Part shown: positions 1-5,103 of the stretch, piece after piece | Position numbering within the stretch: the stretch's first letter is position 1 | Layout: each line of letters opens with the position of its first letter | Origin: T1Sed10-7 sp040904745 | GTDB lineage: Bacteria; Actinomycetota; Nitriliruptoria; Nitriliruptorales; Nitriliruptoraceae | DNA: 5,103 bases | Assembly: GCA_040904745.1 (NCBI GenBank) | Contig: JBBDSW010000121.1 | Coordinates: 1 to 5,103, forward strand | Direction of reading: 5' to 3' | Notes under the pieces: generated by a model | Database searches by the model: none | What the model was told of the DNA's origin: nothing | Seen by the model: the letters and a program-made list of their open reading frames with translations, nothing else | Translations under genes and position numbers: made by a program

Positions 1-828
1 GGGATCCTCAACGGGACGACCAACTACATCCTGACCCGCATGACCGAGGAGGGGGCCGCCTACGACGAGGTGCTGGCCGATGCCCAGGCGCTCGGCTACG
101 CCGAGGCCGATCCGAGCGCCGATGTCGGAGGAGCCGACGCCGCCGCGAAGTGCGCGATCCTCGCCTCGCTCGCGTTCGACACCGCCGTCCATGCCGACGA
201 CGTGTTCACCCAGGGGATCGAGGCGGTGACGGCCACCGACATCCGCGTGGCGGACCAGCTCGGCTACGTGATCAAGCTGCTCGGGATCGCCAGCGAGGTG
301 GATGGTCGCGTGGGTGTTCGTGTGCACCCGACCTTCCTCCCGAAGGAGCACCCGCTGGCCAGCGTCCGGGGGTCGTTCAACGCGGTCTACGTGGACGCCG
401 TCGCCGCCGGTGAGCTGATGTTCTACGGCCGCGGTGCCGGAGCGGAGCCGACCGGGTCGGCGGTCGTGGGTGACGTGATCGACGTCTCGCGCAACCTCCT
501 GCAGACCGCCCGTGGTGCGACCGAGTCGCAGCACCGTCCCAAGGACCTGCGCAGCATCGACGAGCTCAGGACCCAGTACTACGTCCTGCTCGACGTCGAG
601 GACCAGGCCGGGGTGCTCGCCGCGGTGGCCACCACCTTCGGTGATCACGGCGTCTCGATCGCGCAGGTGTGGCAGGAGGGGTCGGCGGACTCCGCCCAGC
701 TCGTCCTGATCACCCACCGCGCCCAGGAGGCCGCGCTCAGAGCGACCGCCGAGGCGCTCGCCGAGGTGCCGGCGGTGCGCAGCGTCGCCAGCGTCATGCG
801 CGTCGAAGCGGAGGTGTTCAGCTCATGA
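1..828 (+). CDS. hom: Homoserine dehydrogenase, C-terminal part (5' end outside window)
   Basis: NAD(P)H-dependent reduction of L-aspartate-4-semialdehyde to L-homoserine in the cytosol, the step feeding threonine and methionine synthesis. The frame is open from base 1, and 275 residues are visible. It begins inside the conserved GILNGTTNYIL motif of the catalytic domain. The acidic/basic catalytic pair is present in GADAAAK (window residues D46 and K50, equivalent by family knowledge to D219/K223 of the yeast enzyme). From about residue 191 (TQYYVLLDV) to the end lies an ACT domain with the DQAGVLAAVA signature, the usual site of threonine feedback inhibition in the long bacterial form. The missing N-terminus should hold the Rossmann NAD(P)-binding fold, about 155-165 residues judging from typical 430-440-residue family members. 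The TGA stop (826-828) overlaps the thrC start in ATGA, indicating one operon. No frameshift or missing key residue is seen. Confidence 0.96.
   Translation, partial: GILNGTTNYILTRMTEEGAAYDEVLADAQALGYAEADPSADVGGADAAAKCAILASLAFDTAVHADDVFTQGIEAVTATDIRVADQLGYVIKLLGIASEVDGRVGVRVHPTFLPKEHPLASVRGSFNAVYVDAVAAGELMFYGRGAGAEPTGSAVVGDVIDVSRNLLQTARGATESQHRPKDLRSIDELRTQYYVLLDVEDQAGVLAAVATTFGDHGVSIAQVWQEGSADSAQLVLITHRAQEAALRATAEALAEVPAVRSVASVMRVEAEVFSS
810..816 (+). promoter_or_regulatory. thrC ribosome binding site
   Basis: GGAGGTG lies 8 nt before the ATG at 825, inside the last codons of hom. It decides the thrC start: the same frame is open further upstream (from an ATG at 669), but that stretch overlaps hom coding sequence. 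The ThrC N-terminus starting MSAPVRPV gives a normal family length. Confidence 0.8.
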
Positions 829-1910
829 GCGCACCGGTCCGACCCGTCGCCGGCGCCGCCCACCTCTGGCGTGGCGTGATCGAGGAGTACCGGGCACGGA
901 TGCCGGTCTCGGACGACACGCCGATCGTCACCCTGCGCGAGGGCGGTACCCCACTGATCCACTCCGAGTACCTCTCGGCGCTGACCGGCTGCGAGGTCCA
1001 CCTCAAGTTCGACGGCGGGAACCCCACCGGCTCCTTCAAGGACCGGGGGATGACCCTGGCCATCAGCAAGGCCAAGGAGGCCGGCGCGGAGGCCGTGATC
1101 TGCGCCTCCACCGGCAACACCTCGGCGTCAGCGGCTGCCTACGCCGCCAAGGCCGGCATGACCGCCGGGGTGATCGTCCCGAAGGGCAAGATCGCGCTCG
1201 GCAAGCTCGCCCAGGCGCTGGTGCATGGCGCGCAGGTACTGCAGATCGAGGGGAACTTCGACCAGGCGCTGACGATCTGCCGGGAGCTCGCCGAGGGATA
1301 CCCCGTCGAACTGGTCAACTCGGTCAACCCCTACCGCATCGATGGGCAGCGCACGGGGGCCTGGGAGGTGGTCGACCAGCTCGGACGCGCGCCGGACGTC
1401 CACGTCATGCCGGTGGGCAACGCGGGCAACATCACCGCCTACTGGCAGGGCTACCGCGAGTACCACGAGGACGGGCTGATCGACCAGCTGCCGGTGATGC
1501 GCGGCTACCAGGCCGCCGGTGCGGCCCCGATCGTGCAGGGTGCGCCGGTCGACAAGCCGCAGACGATCGCCACGGCGATCCGGATCGGGAACCCCGCTTC
1601 CTGGGACCGGGCCGTGGAAGCCGCCTCCGCCTCCGGGGGGTCGATCCGTTCGGTGACCGACCGGCAGATCCTGGCCGGGTTCCGGCTGGTGGCGCGGCAC
1701 GGCGTCTTCGCCGAGATGGCCTCGGCCGCGTCGATCGCCGGCCTCCTCGAGCTGCGCGAGAACGGCGACCTGGAGCCGGGGCAGACGGTCGTGTGCGTGC
1801 TGACCGGCCATGGGCTCAAGGACCCGGAGTGGGCCATCTCCGGGGCTGCGGAACCGGTCACGATCCCGACCGAGACCAGAGCGGCGGCGGCCGAGCTCGG
1901 GCTGGCCTAG
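825..1910 (+). CDS. thrC: Threonine synthase (PLP-dependent)
   Basis: Converts O-phospho-L-homoserine to L-threonine and phosphate in the cytosol, the last step of threonine synthesis. The protein has 361 residues, matching the short bacterial class of about 350-360 residues. Visible signatures in order: substrate region EGGTPL (39-44); PLP Schiff-base lysine K72 in NPTGSFKDRGM; the STGNTSAS loop (95-102) with N98 expected to contact the PLP 3'-hydroxyl; the glycine-rich phosphate-binding loop GNAGNI (198-203); and the C-terminal TGHGLKDP block (327-334). All key residues are intact. The ATG at 825 overlaps the hom stop (ATGA) and has a good ribosome binding site, so the two genes are translationally coupled. 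The stop is TAG (1908-1910). Its T lies in a 9-bp repeat and its AG appears to belong to the adjacent mobile unit, so the original stop was probably TGA. thrB, which follows thrC in many actinomycetes, is absent here. Confidence 0.97.
   Translation: MSAPVRPVAGAAHLWRGVIEEYRARMPVSDDTPIVTLREGGTPLIHSEYLSALTGCEVHLKFDGGNPTGSFKDRGMTLAISKAKEAGAEAVICASTGNTSASAAAYAAKAGMTAGVIVPKGKIALGKLAQALVHGAQVLQIEGNFDQALTICRELAEGYPVELVNSVNPYRIDGQRTGAWEVVDQLGRAPDVHVMPVGNAGNITAYWQGYREYHEDGLIDQLPVMRGYQAAGAAPIVQGAPVDKPQTIATAIRIGNPASWDRAVEAASASGGSIRSVTDRQILAGFRLVARHGVFAEMASAASIAGLLELRENGDLEPGQTVVCVLTGHGLKDPEWAISGAAEPVTIPTETRAAAAELGLA
1900..1908. repeat. 9-bp direct repeat, thrC-side copy (candidate target duplication)
   Basis: GGCTGGCCT here is identical to bases 3622-3630. 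Each copy sits just outside an inverted repeat of the tnpB unit, in the same orientation, and the bases on either side differ. This copy covers the end of thrC (codons for Leu-Ala and the T of the stop). Caution: the 8-mer GGCTGGCC also occurs at 3749-3756 and 4647-4654, so the word is common in this GC-rich DNA. The position, more than the sequence, makes the case. Confidence 0.6.
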
Positions 1911-1940
1911 GTTCGGCAGTCAGGTGTGATGGGATGTACA
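1911..1940. repeat. Terminal inverted repeat, tnpB 3' side
   Basis: Compared with the reverse complement of 3590-3618, this arm matches in three blocks: GTTCGGCAGT, GGTGTGATGG and ATGTACA. The blocks are separated by a two-base mismatch (CA versus TG) and a one-base insertion, giving 27 matching positions of 30. Similarity stops on the inner side after TGTACA. The arm begins directly after the thrC stop codon. Confidence 0.88.
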
Positions 1941-1960
1941 CAACCTGACGTACTCGAATC

Positions 1961-1990
1961 CGACCCCGTCGCCGTGAGGTGGCGGGGTCG
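1961..1990 (+). terminator. 13-bp hairpin with GUGA loop after thrC; possible U-tract-less terminator
   Basis: The arms are CGACCCCGTCGCC (1961-1973) and GGTGGCGGGGTCG (1978-1990), around a GTGA loop. In plus-strand RNA all 13 positions pair if two G-U wobbles are allowed, and the loop is a GNRA tetraloop. In minus-strand RNA the two wobbles become A-C mismatches, leaving an 8-bp outer stem. This favours a role in the plus transcript, for example ending thrC read-through 50 nt past its stop. It lies inside the mobile unit, and no T-run follows, so a structural role in the omega RNA remains possible. Confidence 0.5.
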
Positions 1991-2000
1991 CGTCCGTCGC

Positions 2001-3596
2001 TCACGCAGCCGTCACAGGGACGGCCGCTGGATCGGTTGCGGCCTCGAACGACCCGCGCCCACCCGCACGATCGTGCTGTGCGGGTTCGGTCTCACCAGGT
2101 CTCGGCTCGCCGTTTCGCGTCTCCCCGCGTATCGAGGCGACGTCCTGCTCGTGCTGTTCGCGCATCAGGCGTTGGCCTTCGGCGCGGATGTTGCGTGCCG
2201 CGTTCACGTCCCGGTCCAGGACGAGACCGCAGCTGCTGCAGTCATAGACCCTCTGCCAGAGCGCGAGCTTGGTTCTCGCCCCACACTGTGAGCAGGTCTG
2301 CGAACTTGGGTAGAACCGGCCGACCCGCATCAGCGTCGCGGACCGGTCGGAGGTCTTGTAGTCGAGCTGACGGGCCAGCTCGCCCATCGACGCCTCCGCC
2401 ACGCTGCGACCGTGGCGCAGCCCCTTGCGGCGGCCCATCCCGGCGACGTTGAGGTCCTCGACGCACACGACGTCGAACCCGCCCGCGAGCCGGCGTGACA
2501 GCTCGTGCAGGTAGAGCTTGCGGGTGGCGGTGACCTTGCCGTGCAGCTTGGCGCGGCGGCGCAGCAGCTTGGCTCGGTTCTTGCTGCCCTTGACGCAACG
2601 GGCGGTGGCCCGGTCGAGCCGCTGCAGCCGGGCCAGGTGCTGTTCGAGGATGCGCGGGTTGGGGACATGGCCGTGCTCGTCGGTCAGGCCGTCGACAGGC
2701 CGATCCAACGTCACGAGATGCTTGAGGCCGAGGTCGACGCCGATGGCCCCGCCATGATGCTTGACAGGCTCACCAGGGTTGCGTAGCCGGGTGCGGCCAT
2801 CCAGCAGGCGCAGCCGGAACACTGCGACCCACCGGCCGCCTTCGAACTTGATGGTCAGCGCCTGGACCTTGGCCCGGCCGGACGCACACAGCGCCCCCAC
2901 CTCGCGGACCGTGTCGGGCTGGAAAGTGTGCAGCCACGCCACCTCGGACCGCCGGTCACGACCTGGCGCCTGCTGCACGCGTGGCCGGGTGTGGCGGCGC
3001 TCCCAACTGTCATCTGCGGCCCGCTGCGGGAGCATCAGCCGGACATGTTCGCGCGTGTCCGGGTTGATCCAGTGCCGGTGGTCGACGCCGTCGGCGAGCT
3101 CGACGAACGTGACCGCCTGCCGGGAGTGACGGTTCTTGAACCGCGGGAACCCGACCCTCGCGCCGCGCCGTCTGCCGGACCGGGACCCGGAGAAGTTCTT
3201 GAGCGCCAACGCGGCGTTGTCCAACCCGGTGCGGAACGCATGGATGGACACGTCCCGATGCCACGGATGCACCTCGTCACGCGCCTCCCGCCAGAGCTTG
3301 GTGAGGCTGAACGCCGACCACGACAGAGCCGGCGTGAGTTCGTCCTCGGGGATGCCACATGCGCGTTCGTCGCGGCGGACTGACAGGTTCTCGCCAGTCT
3401 GCTCGAGCGCCCAGTTGTAGGCGGCCCGCATCGACCCGACGTACGACCGCAACCACCGCTCCTGCGACGGCGACGGATCGAGGACCACCTCGACCGCACG
3501 CGTGAGAGAACCGCGGTCAGCGGCCGCCTCCAGCACCCGGTCATGTTCCATACAGATCATGGTGCCGCACAGGTGCGACACGGCCACCATGTACAT
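2001..3596 (-). CDS. tnpB: TnpB RNA-guided DNA endonuclease (transposon-encoded)
   Basis: TnpB proteins are omega-RNA-guided nucleases, ancestral to Cas12, that cut DNA next to a short element-specific motif and help retain the element. The maximal frame encodes 531 residues, longer than ISDra2 TnpB (408). The N-terminal fold starts near residue 33 (RAVEVVLDPSPSQ) and includes the GFPRFKNR block (149-156). The RuvC triad looks intact: D288 in GVDLGLKHL, E380 in VCVEDLNVAGM, and D463 in DRDVNAARNI. The zinc-finger cysteines are C435, C438, C453 and C456. About 60 residues follow RuvC-III and probably overlap the guide RNA. The start is uncertain: the first two ATGs (3596, 3590) lie inside the terminal inverted repeat, later ones are at 3560 and 3551, and none has a clear ribosome binding site; the longest frame is listed. 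No tnpA is adjacent. There is no frameshift or internal stop, so recent or maintained function is plausible. Confidence 0.93.
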   Translation of the reverse strand: MYMVAVSHLCGTMICMEHDRVLEAAADRGSLTRAVEVVLDPSPSQERWLRSYVGSMRAAYNWALEQTGENLSVRRDERACGIPEDELTPALSWSAFSLTKLWREARDEVHPWHRDVSIHAFRTGLDNAALALKNFSGSRSGRRRGARVGFPRFKNRHSRQAVTFVELADGVDHRHWINPDTREHVRLMLPQRAADDSWERRHTRPRVQQAPGRDRRSEVAWLHTFQPDTVREVGALCASGRAKVQALTIKFEGGRWVAVFRLRLLDGRTRLRNPGEPVKHHGGAIGVDLGLKHLVTLDRPVDGLTDEHGHVPNPRILEQHLARLQRLDRATARCVKGSKNRAKLLRRRAKLHGKVTATRKLYLHELSRRLAGGFDVVCVEDLNVAGMGRRKGLRHGRSVAEASMGELARQLDYKTSDRSATLMRVGRFYPSSQTCSQCGARTKLALWQRVYDCSSCGLVLDRDVNAARNIRAEGQRLMREQHEQDVASIRGETRNGEPRPGETEPAQHDRAGGRGSFEAATDPAAVPVTAA

Positions 3597-3618
3597 CCAT
3601 CACACCCAACTGCCGAAC
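3590..3618. repeat. Terminal inverted repeat, tnpB 5' side
   Basis: This arm is the reverse-complement partner of 1911-1940, lacking one G and with a two-base difference. It overlaps the first codons of the maximal tnpB frame, including ATGs at 3596 and 3590. Both arms contain the palindrome TGTACA at the inner edge. The outer edge reads ACT before the flanking GGCTGGCCT, compared with AG on the other side. Confidence 0.88.
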
Positions 3619-3621
3619 ACT

Positions 3622-3630
3622 GGCTGGCCT
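3622..3630. repeat. 9-bp direct repeat, distal copy (candidate target duplication)
   Basis: GGCTGGCCT is identical and in the same orientation as 1900-1908, 3 bp outside the inverted repeat. It is followed by GAG. Joining the thrC-side copy to this flank rebuilds GGG CTG GCC TGA, a thrC stop at the same codon as today. This supports the repeat being the pre-insertion target sequence. Confidence 0.6.
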
Positions 3631-3682
3631 GAGTCCGGCCGCGGTACTCGCGGTCCCGATACTCCCCTGGGTGTCGTGCAGA

Positions 3683-3729
3683 TTCGATGGAACGTTCCGA
3701 CGCCCAGGGCGTCGGAACGTTCCATCGAA
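3683..3729. terminator. Perfect 23-bp-arm palindrome; probable bidirectional terminator
   Basis: Arms 3683-3705 and 3707-3729 are exact reverse complements around a single central A; a real RNA loop would open the innermost pairs. Each arm contains the self-complementary decamer GGAACGTTCC (3689-3698 and 3714-3723). It lies 43 nt past the stop of the minus-strand membrane-protein gene. In the inferred pre-insertion allele it would also lie about 50 nt past the thrC stop, midway between two convergent genes, as expected of a shared terminator. No T-run follows on either strand, which is common in high-GC actinomycetes. An operator or cruciform site is the alternative, given the repeated decamer. 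Confidence 0.65.
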
Positions 3730-3772
3730 CGCGGCTGCAACCGGATCCGGCTGGCCCCGCCCCCGACCGCGC

Positions 3773-4954
3773 TCACGGGGCGAAGAGGTCCAGGGTGACC
3801 GCGTCGATCGTGCCGGCGTCGTCGAGGTAGAGGTCGACGGTCCACCACTCCAGGCAGCTTCCGGTCGTCTCCGGATCGGGCTGGACGCTGAGACGCCGGT
3901 GGTCGGCGAAGCCCTCCGGTGCGGCCCGGGGTGGGGACGCGCAGTGCGGGTGCTGGCCGACCGACACGACCGTGTCGGCCGGACCGCTGCCCGCAGCCAG
4001 GTCGAGCGCGGAGAACGGTCCCACGTAGCCACGGAAGGCCTCCACATCCAACGACCAGGCCTCCGGGTCGGCGAGTTCGTCGGCACTCCGGGTGACGATG
4101 ATCTCTTCCCCGAGGCCCAGACCGACCTGTCCGGCGAACGGAAGCGCACCCGCGTTGGCGTCGGTCGGCTCGGAGGCGAACCGCAGCAGGTCGCCGATGA
4201 GCGCCTCGTCCTCGGCGCTCGCGGGGGGACCCGCGGCCGTCCACTCGTCGAGGTCCCGTGCGCCGATGACCTCCCCGGCACGGAGGGCCTCCACGAGCAC
4301 CGGGATCCGCCCGTCCAGCGGTAGCGCCCAGACGCCGAACGACAGTCGTCCACCGCTGGCCGTCGTCGCCGTACTCCGCTCCCCGCCGCGGAAGACGACC
4401 GCCACGTCGTCGGCGCGGTCATCGACGGTGCCGAACAGCAACTCGGCCTCCCCGTCCGTCTGGGACCGGACCGGCGAGAGCACCTCGTCCGCTCCACCGC
4501 CATCCGGGGCCGCGATCCCGGCGCAGGCCTCCCCGGCGGACCCCGCAGGGTCGGCTCCGCCCCGTCGTGCGGTGATACACCACCCGGCGTCTCCGTCCGG
4601 GCTCACCCGGACCGACCAGCCACCCTCCGCGAACATGGTCAGGACGGGCTGGCCGACCTCGGGTGCCTCGTCTGCGGAGTCCTCGTCGCCGGGTCCCTCA
4701 TCGCCCGGCGGCGGATCAGCGACGTCCTGGTCGACCGGGTCGATCGGGAAGCTCCCCGAGCCCGGCCAGTCGATGGCGGTCAGCCCGACCACCGCCACCG
4801 CCACGGCCGCGACGCCCGCAGCGACGGCGCCGGCGCGCGTGCGACGCCGACGGCGGTCACCCTCCGCGAGCGCCGCGGTCACCTCACCGGGACGCTCGAG
4901 CAGGCGGTGGGTCGCATCGTCCTGGGTCCGGCGGAGCTGTTCCTCGACGTTCAT
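3773..4954 (-). CDS. Single-pass membrane protein, probable anti-sigma-like partner of the ECF sigma factor
   Basis: I do not recognise the extracytoplasmic domain. The 393 residues divide into: a cytosolic N-terminus of about 40 residues ending in an arginine cluster (RRRRRTR, 34-40); one membrane segment at about 41-61 (AGAVAAGVAAVAVAVVGLTAI is alanine/valine-rich); an acidic, proline-rich linker (about 70-100); and an outer domain of about 290 residues. The positive residues before the helix predict N-in topology. The outer domain has only four cysteines (126, 144, 338, 367), so two disulfides are possible. The start ATG overlaps the sigma-factor stop (ATGA) and has GAGGTGA upstream. A short cytosolic tail plus one helix, coupled to an ECF sigma gene, is the common arrangement of actinobacterial sigma-factor regulators. 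No zinc-binding HxxxCxxC anti-sigma motif is visible, so the role is inferred from context and topology. A signal-sensing membrane protein merely co-expressed with the sigma factor is the alternative. Confidence 0.85.
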   Translation of the reverse strand: MNVEEQLRRTQDDATHRLLERPGEVTAALAEGDRRRRRTRAGAVAAGVAAVAVAVVGLTAIDWPGSGSFPIDPVDQDVADPPPGDEGPGDEDSADEAPEVGQPVLTMFAEGGWSVRVSPDGDAGWCITARRGGADPAGSAGEACAGIAAPDGGGADEVLSPVRSQTDGEAELLFGTVDDRADDVAVVFRGGERSTATTASGGRLSFGVWALPLDGRIPVLVEALRAGEVIGARDLDEWTAAGPPASAEDEALIGDLLRFASEPTDANAGALPFAGQVGLGLGEEIIVTRSADELADPEAWSLDVEAFRGYVGPFSALDLAAGSGPADTVVSVGQHPHCASPPRAAPEGFADHRRLSVQPDPETTGSCLEWWTVDLYLDDAGTIDAVTLDLFAP

Positions 4955-5103
4955 CGGGTCACCTCGCGCATCTGTTCGAGCTTCCCGAGGGCGCGGTGGG
5001 TACGGCTGCGGACGGTTCCCGGGGCGACCCCGAGCGCCTCCGCGGCCTGCTCGACCGGCAGATCGAGGAGGAACCGGAGCACCACCACCGCCCGCAGCCC
5101 GTG
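4951..5103 (-). CDS. ECF RNA polymerase sigma factor, C-terminal region 4 (5' end outside window)
   Basis: The last 50 residues are visible, in frame from the window edge. They form sigma region 4, the helix-turn-helix that reads the -35 promoter element: RAVVVLRFLLDLPVEQAAEALGV (helix 1 and the turn) followed by APGTVRSRTHRALGKL, the recognition helix with the usual GTVRSR core. The pattern fits small group-4 (ECF) factors and resembles the SigE-like group common in actinomycetes; the subgroup cannot be settled from this piece. The protein ends soon after the helix, so there is no C-terminal extension. The TGA (4953-4951) overlaps the ATG of the membrane-protein gene, so the two are translationally coupled and probably act as a regulator pair. 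Region 2 and the promoter lie outside the window. Confidence 0.92.
   Translation of the reverse strand, partial: HGLRAVVVLRFLLDLPVEQAAEALGVAPGTVRSRTHRALGKLEQMREVTR
4959..4965 (-). promoter_or_regulatory. Ribosome binding site of the membrane-protein gene
   Basis: On the minus strand GAGGTGA ends 4 nt before the ATG at 4954, inside the last sigma-factor codons. It supports that start together with the ATGA overlap. Confidence 0.7.

Larger units (their letters stand above)
1909..2100 (-). ncRNA. Candidate omega (right-end) RNA overlapping the tnpB 3' end
   Basis: In TnpB systems the guide RNA scaffold spans the 3' end of tnpB and the downstream element end, and the guide is read from the flanking DNA. 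Here the last roughly 60 codons after RuvC-III look like unconstrained tail. The stretch holds three stem-loops: 2061-2085 (8 bp, ACCCGCAC with GTGCGGGT, 9-nt loop), 2008-2024 (6 bp, GCCGTC with GACGGC, 5-nt loop) and 1961-1990. The 5' boundary is a guess; the 3' boundary is set at the element end. The guide would then start on the minus strand at 1908 and read into the thrC 3' end (AGGCCAGCCCGAGCTCGGCC). Position and hairpins support this; transcription cannot be seen from sequence. Confidence 0.5.
1909..3621 (-). mobile_element. TnpB-only mobile unit with terminal inverted repeats
   Basis: A unit of about 1713 bp holding one gene, tnpB, on the minus strand. It is bounded by near-identical inverted repeats (1911-1940 and 3590-3618) and flanked on both sides by GGCTGGCCT. 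No TnpA of either kind (Y1 HUH transposase or serine recombinase) is encoded, so movement would need an enzyme acting in trans. Family knowledge: TnpB is normally carried by IS200/IS605 or IS607 elements, which lack long terminal inverted repeats and 9-bp target duplications. The TnpB N-terminal half resembles the kind I associate with IS607-type elements in actinomycetes, but this is recognition by eye. The exact outer ends could shift by a few bases because of the AG/AGT indel next to the repeats. Confidence 0.75.

Noticed and set aside
669..824. Extended thrC start upstream of 825
   Set aside because: It would overlap hom by about 160 bp and add 52 residues rich in Arg and Gly with no family counterpart. 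The 825 start has the ATGA overlap and a ribosome binding site.
1128..1811. Long open frame on the minus strand opposite thrC (227 codons)
   Set aside because: It is fully antisense to a gene with clear threonine-synthase motifs. High GC makes long spurious frames common, and its Arg/Pro/Gly/His-rich product shows no domain.
1926..2452. Plus-strand frames between thrC and the middle of tnpB (121 and 157 codons)
   Set aside because: They are antisense to the tnpB C-terminus with its clear zinc-finger and RuvC motifs, and their composition is low-complexity.
1909..3621. Classical IS605 or IS607 element with its own TnpA
   Set aside because: No reading frame in the unit shows a Y1 HUH motif or a serine-recombinase domain. 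Only tnpB is present, and the ends carry long inverted repeats.
3671..4324. Plus-strand frame of 217 codons opposite the membrane-protein gene
   Set aside because: It starts just before the palindrome and has no recognisable domain or ribosome binding site. It is a shadow of the minus-strand gene.
3541..4503. Minus-strand frame of 320 codons overlapping the membrane-protein gene and the palindrome
   Set aside because: It has Arg/Ser/Pro-rich composition typical of an off-frame reading and runs through the palindrome and an element boundary. The other frame has a good start, ribosome binding site and operon context.
1..5103. CRISPR array, tRNA or rRNA genes
   Set aside because: No regularly spaced direct repeats, no cloverleaf-like sequence and no ribosomal RNA segments were seen on either strand.

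Overview
The window comes from a high-GC bacterium, most likely an actinomycete (Actinomycetota). The evidence is the strongly G/C-biased third codon positions, the hom-thrC gene order, an ECF sigma factor coupled to a single-pass membrane protein, and hairpins without U-tracts. I cannot place it more finely than that.

Layout: (1) Bases 1-1910, plus strand, hold the 3' part of hom (homoserine dehydrogenase with a C-terminal ACT domain). It is translationally coupled through an ATGA overlap to a complete thrC (threonine synthase). Together they carry the aspartate-semialdehyde to threonine branch, apart from homoserine kinase (thrB), which does not follow. (2) Bases about 1909-3621 are a compact mobile unit of about 1.7 kb. 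It contains one intact-looking TnpB RNA-guided nuclease gene on the minus strand and no TnpA. It is bounded by about 30-bp inverted repeats (27 matching positions) and flanked by a 9-bp direct repeat, GGCTGGCCT. The sequence from the tnpB 3' end to the element end holds three hairpins and is a candidate omega (right-end) RNA. (3) Bases 3631-3772 are the remaining intergenic DNA, dominated by a perfect 23-bp-arm palindrome that looks like a shared bidirectional terminator. (4) Bases 3773-5103, minus strand, hold the C-terminal region 4 of an ECF sigma factor, coupled by another ATGA overlap to a 393-residue membrane-anchored protein that is probably its regulator.

The main inference is that the TnpB unit inserted at the stop codon of thrC. 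Removing one copy of the 9-bp repeat plus the unit rebuilds a thrC ending ...Gly-Leu-Ala-TGA. That gene would lie about 140 bp from the convergent membrane-protein gene, with the large palindrome roughly midway between them. In the present allele the element supplies the 'AG' of a TAG stop at the same codon, so ThrC is unchanged. Terminal inverted repeats with a 9-bp duplication are not what the usual carriers of tnpB (IS200/IS605 and IS607 families) show, so this unit deserves a closer look.
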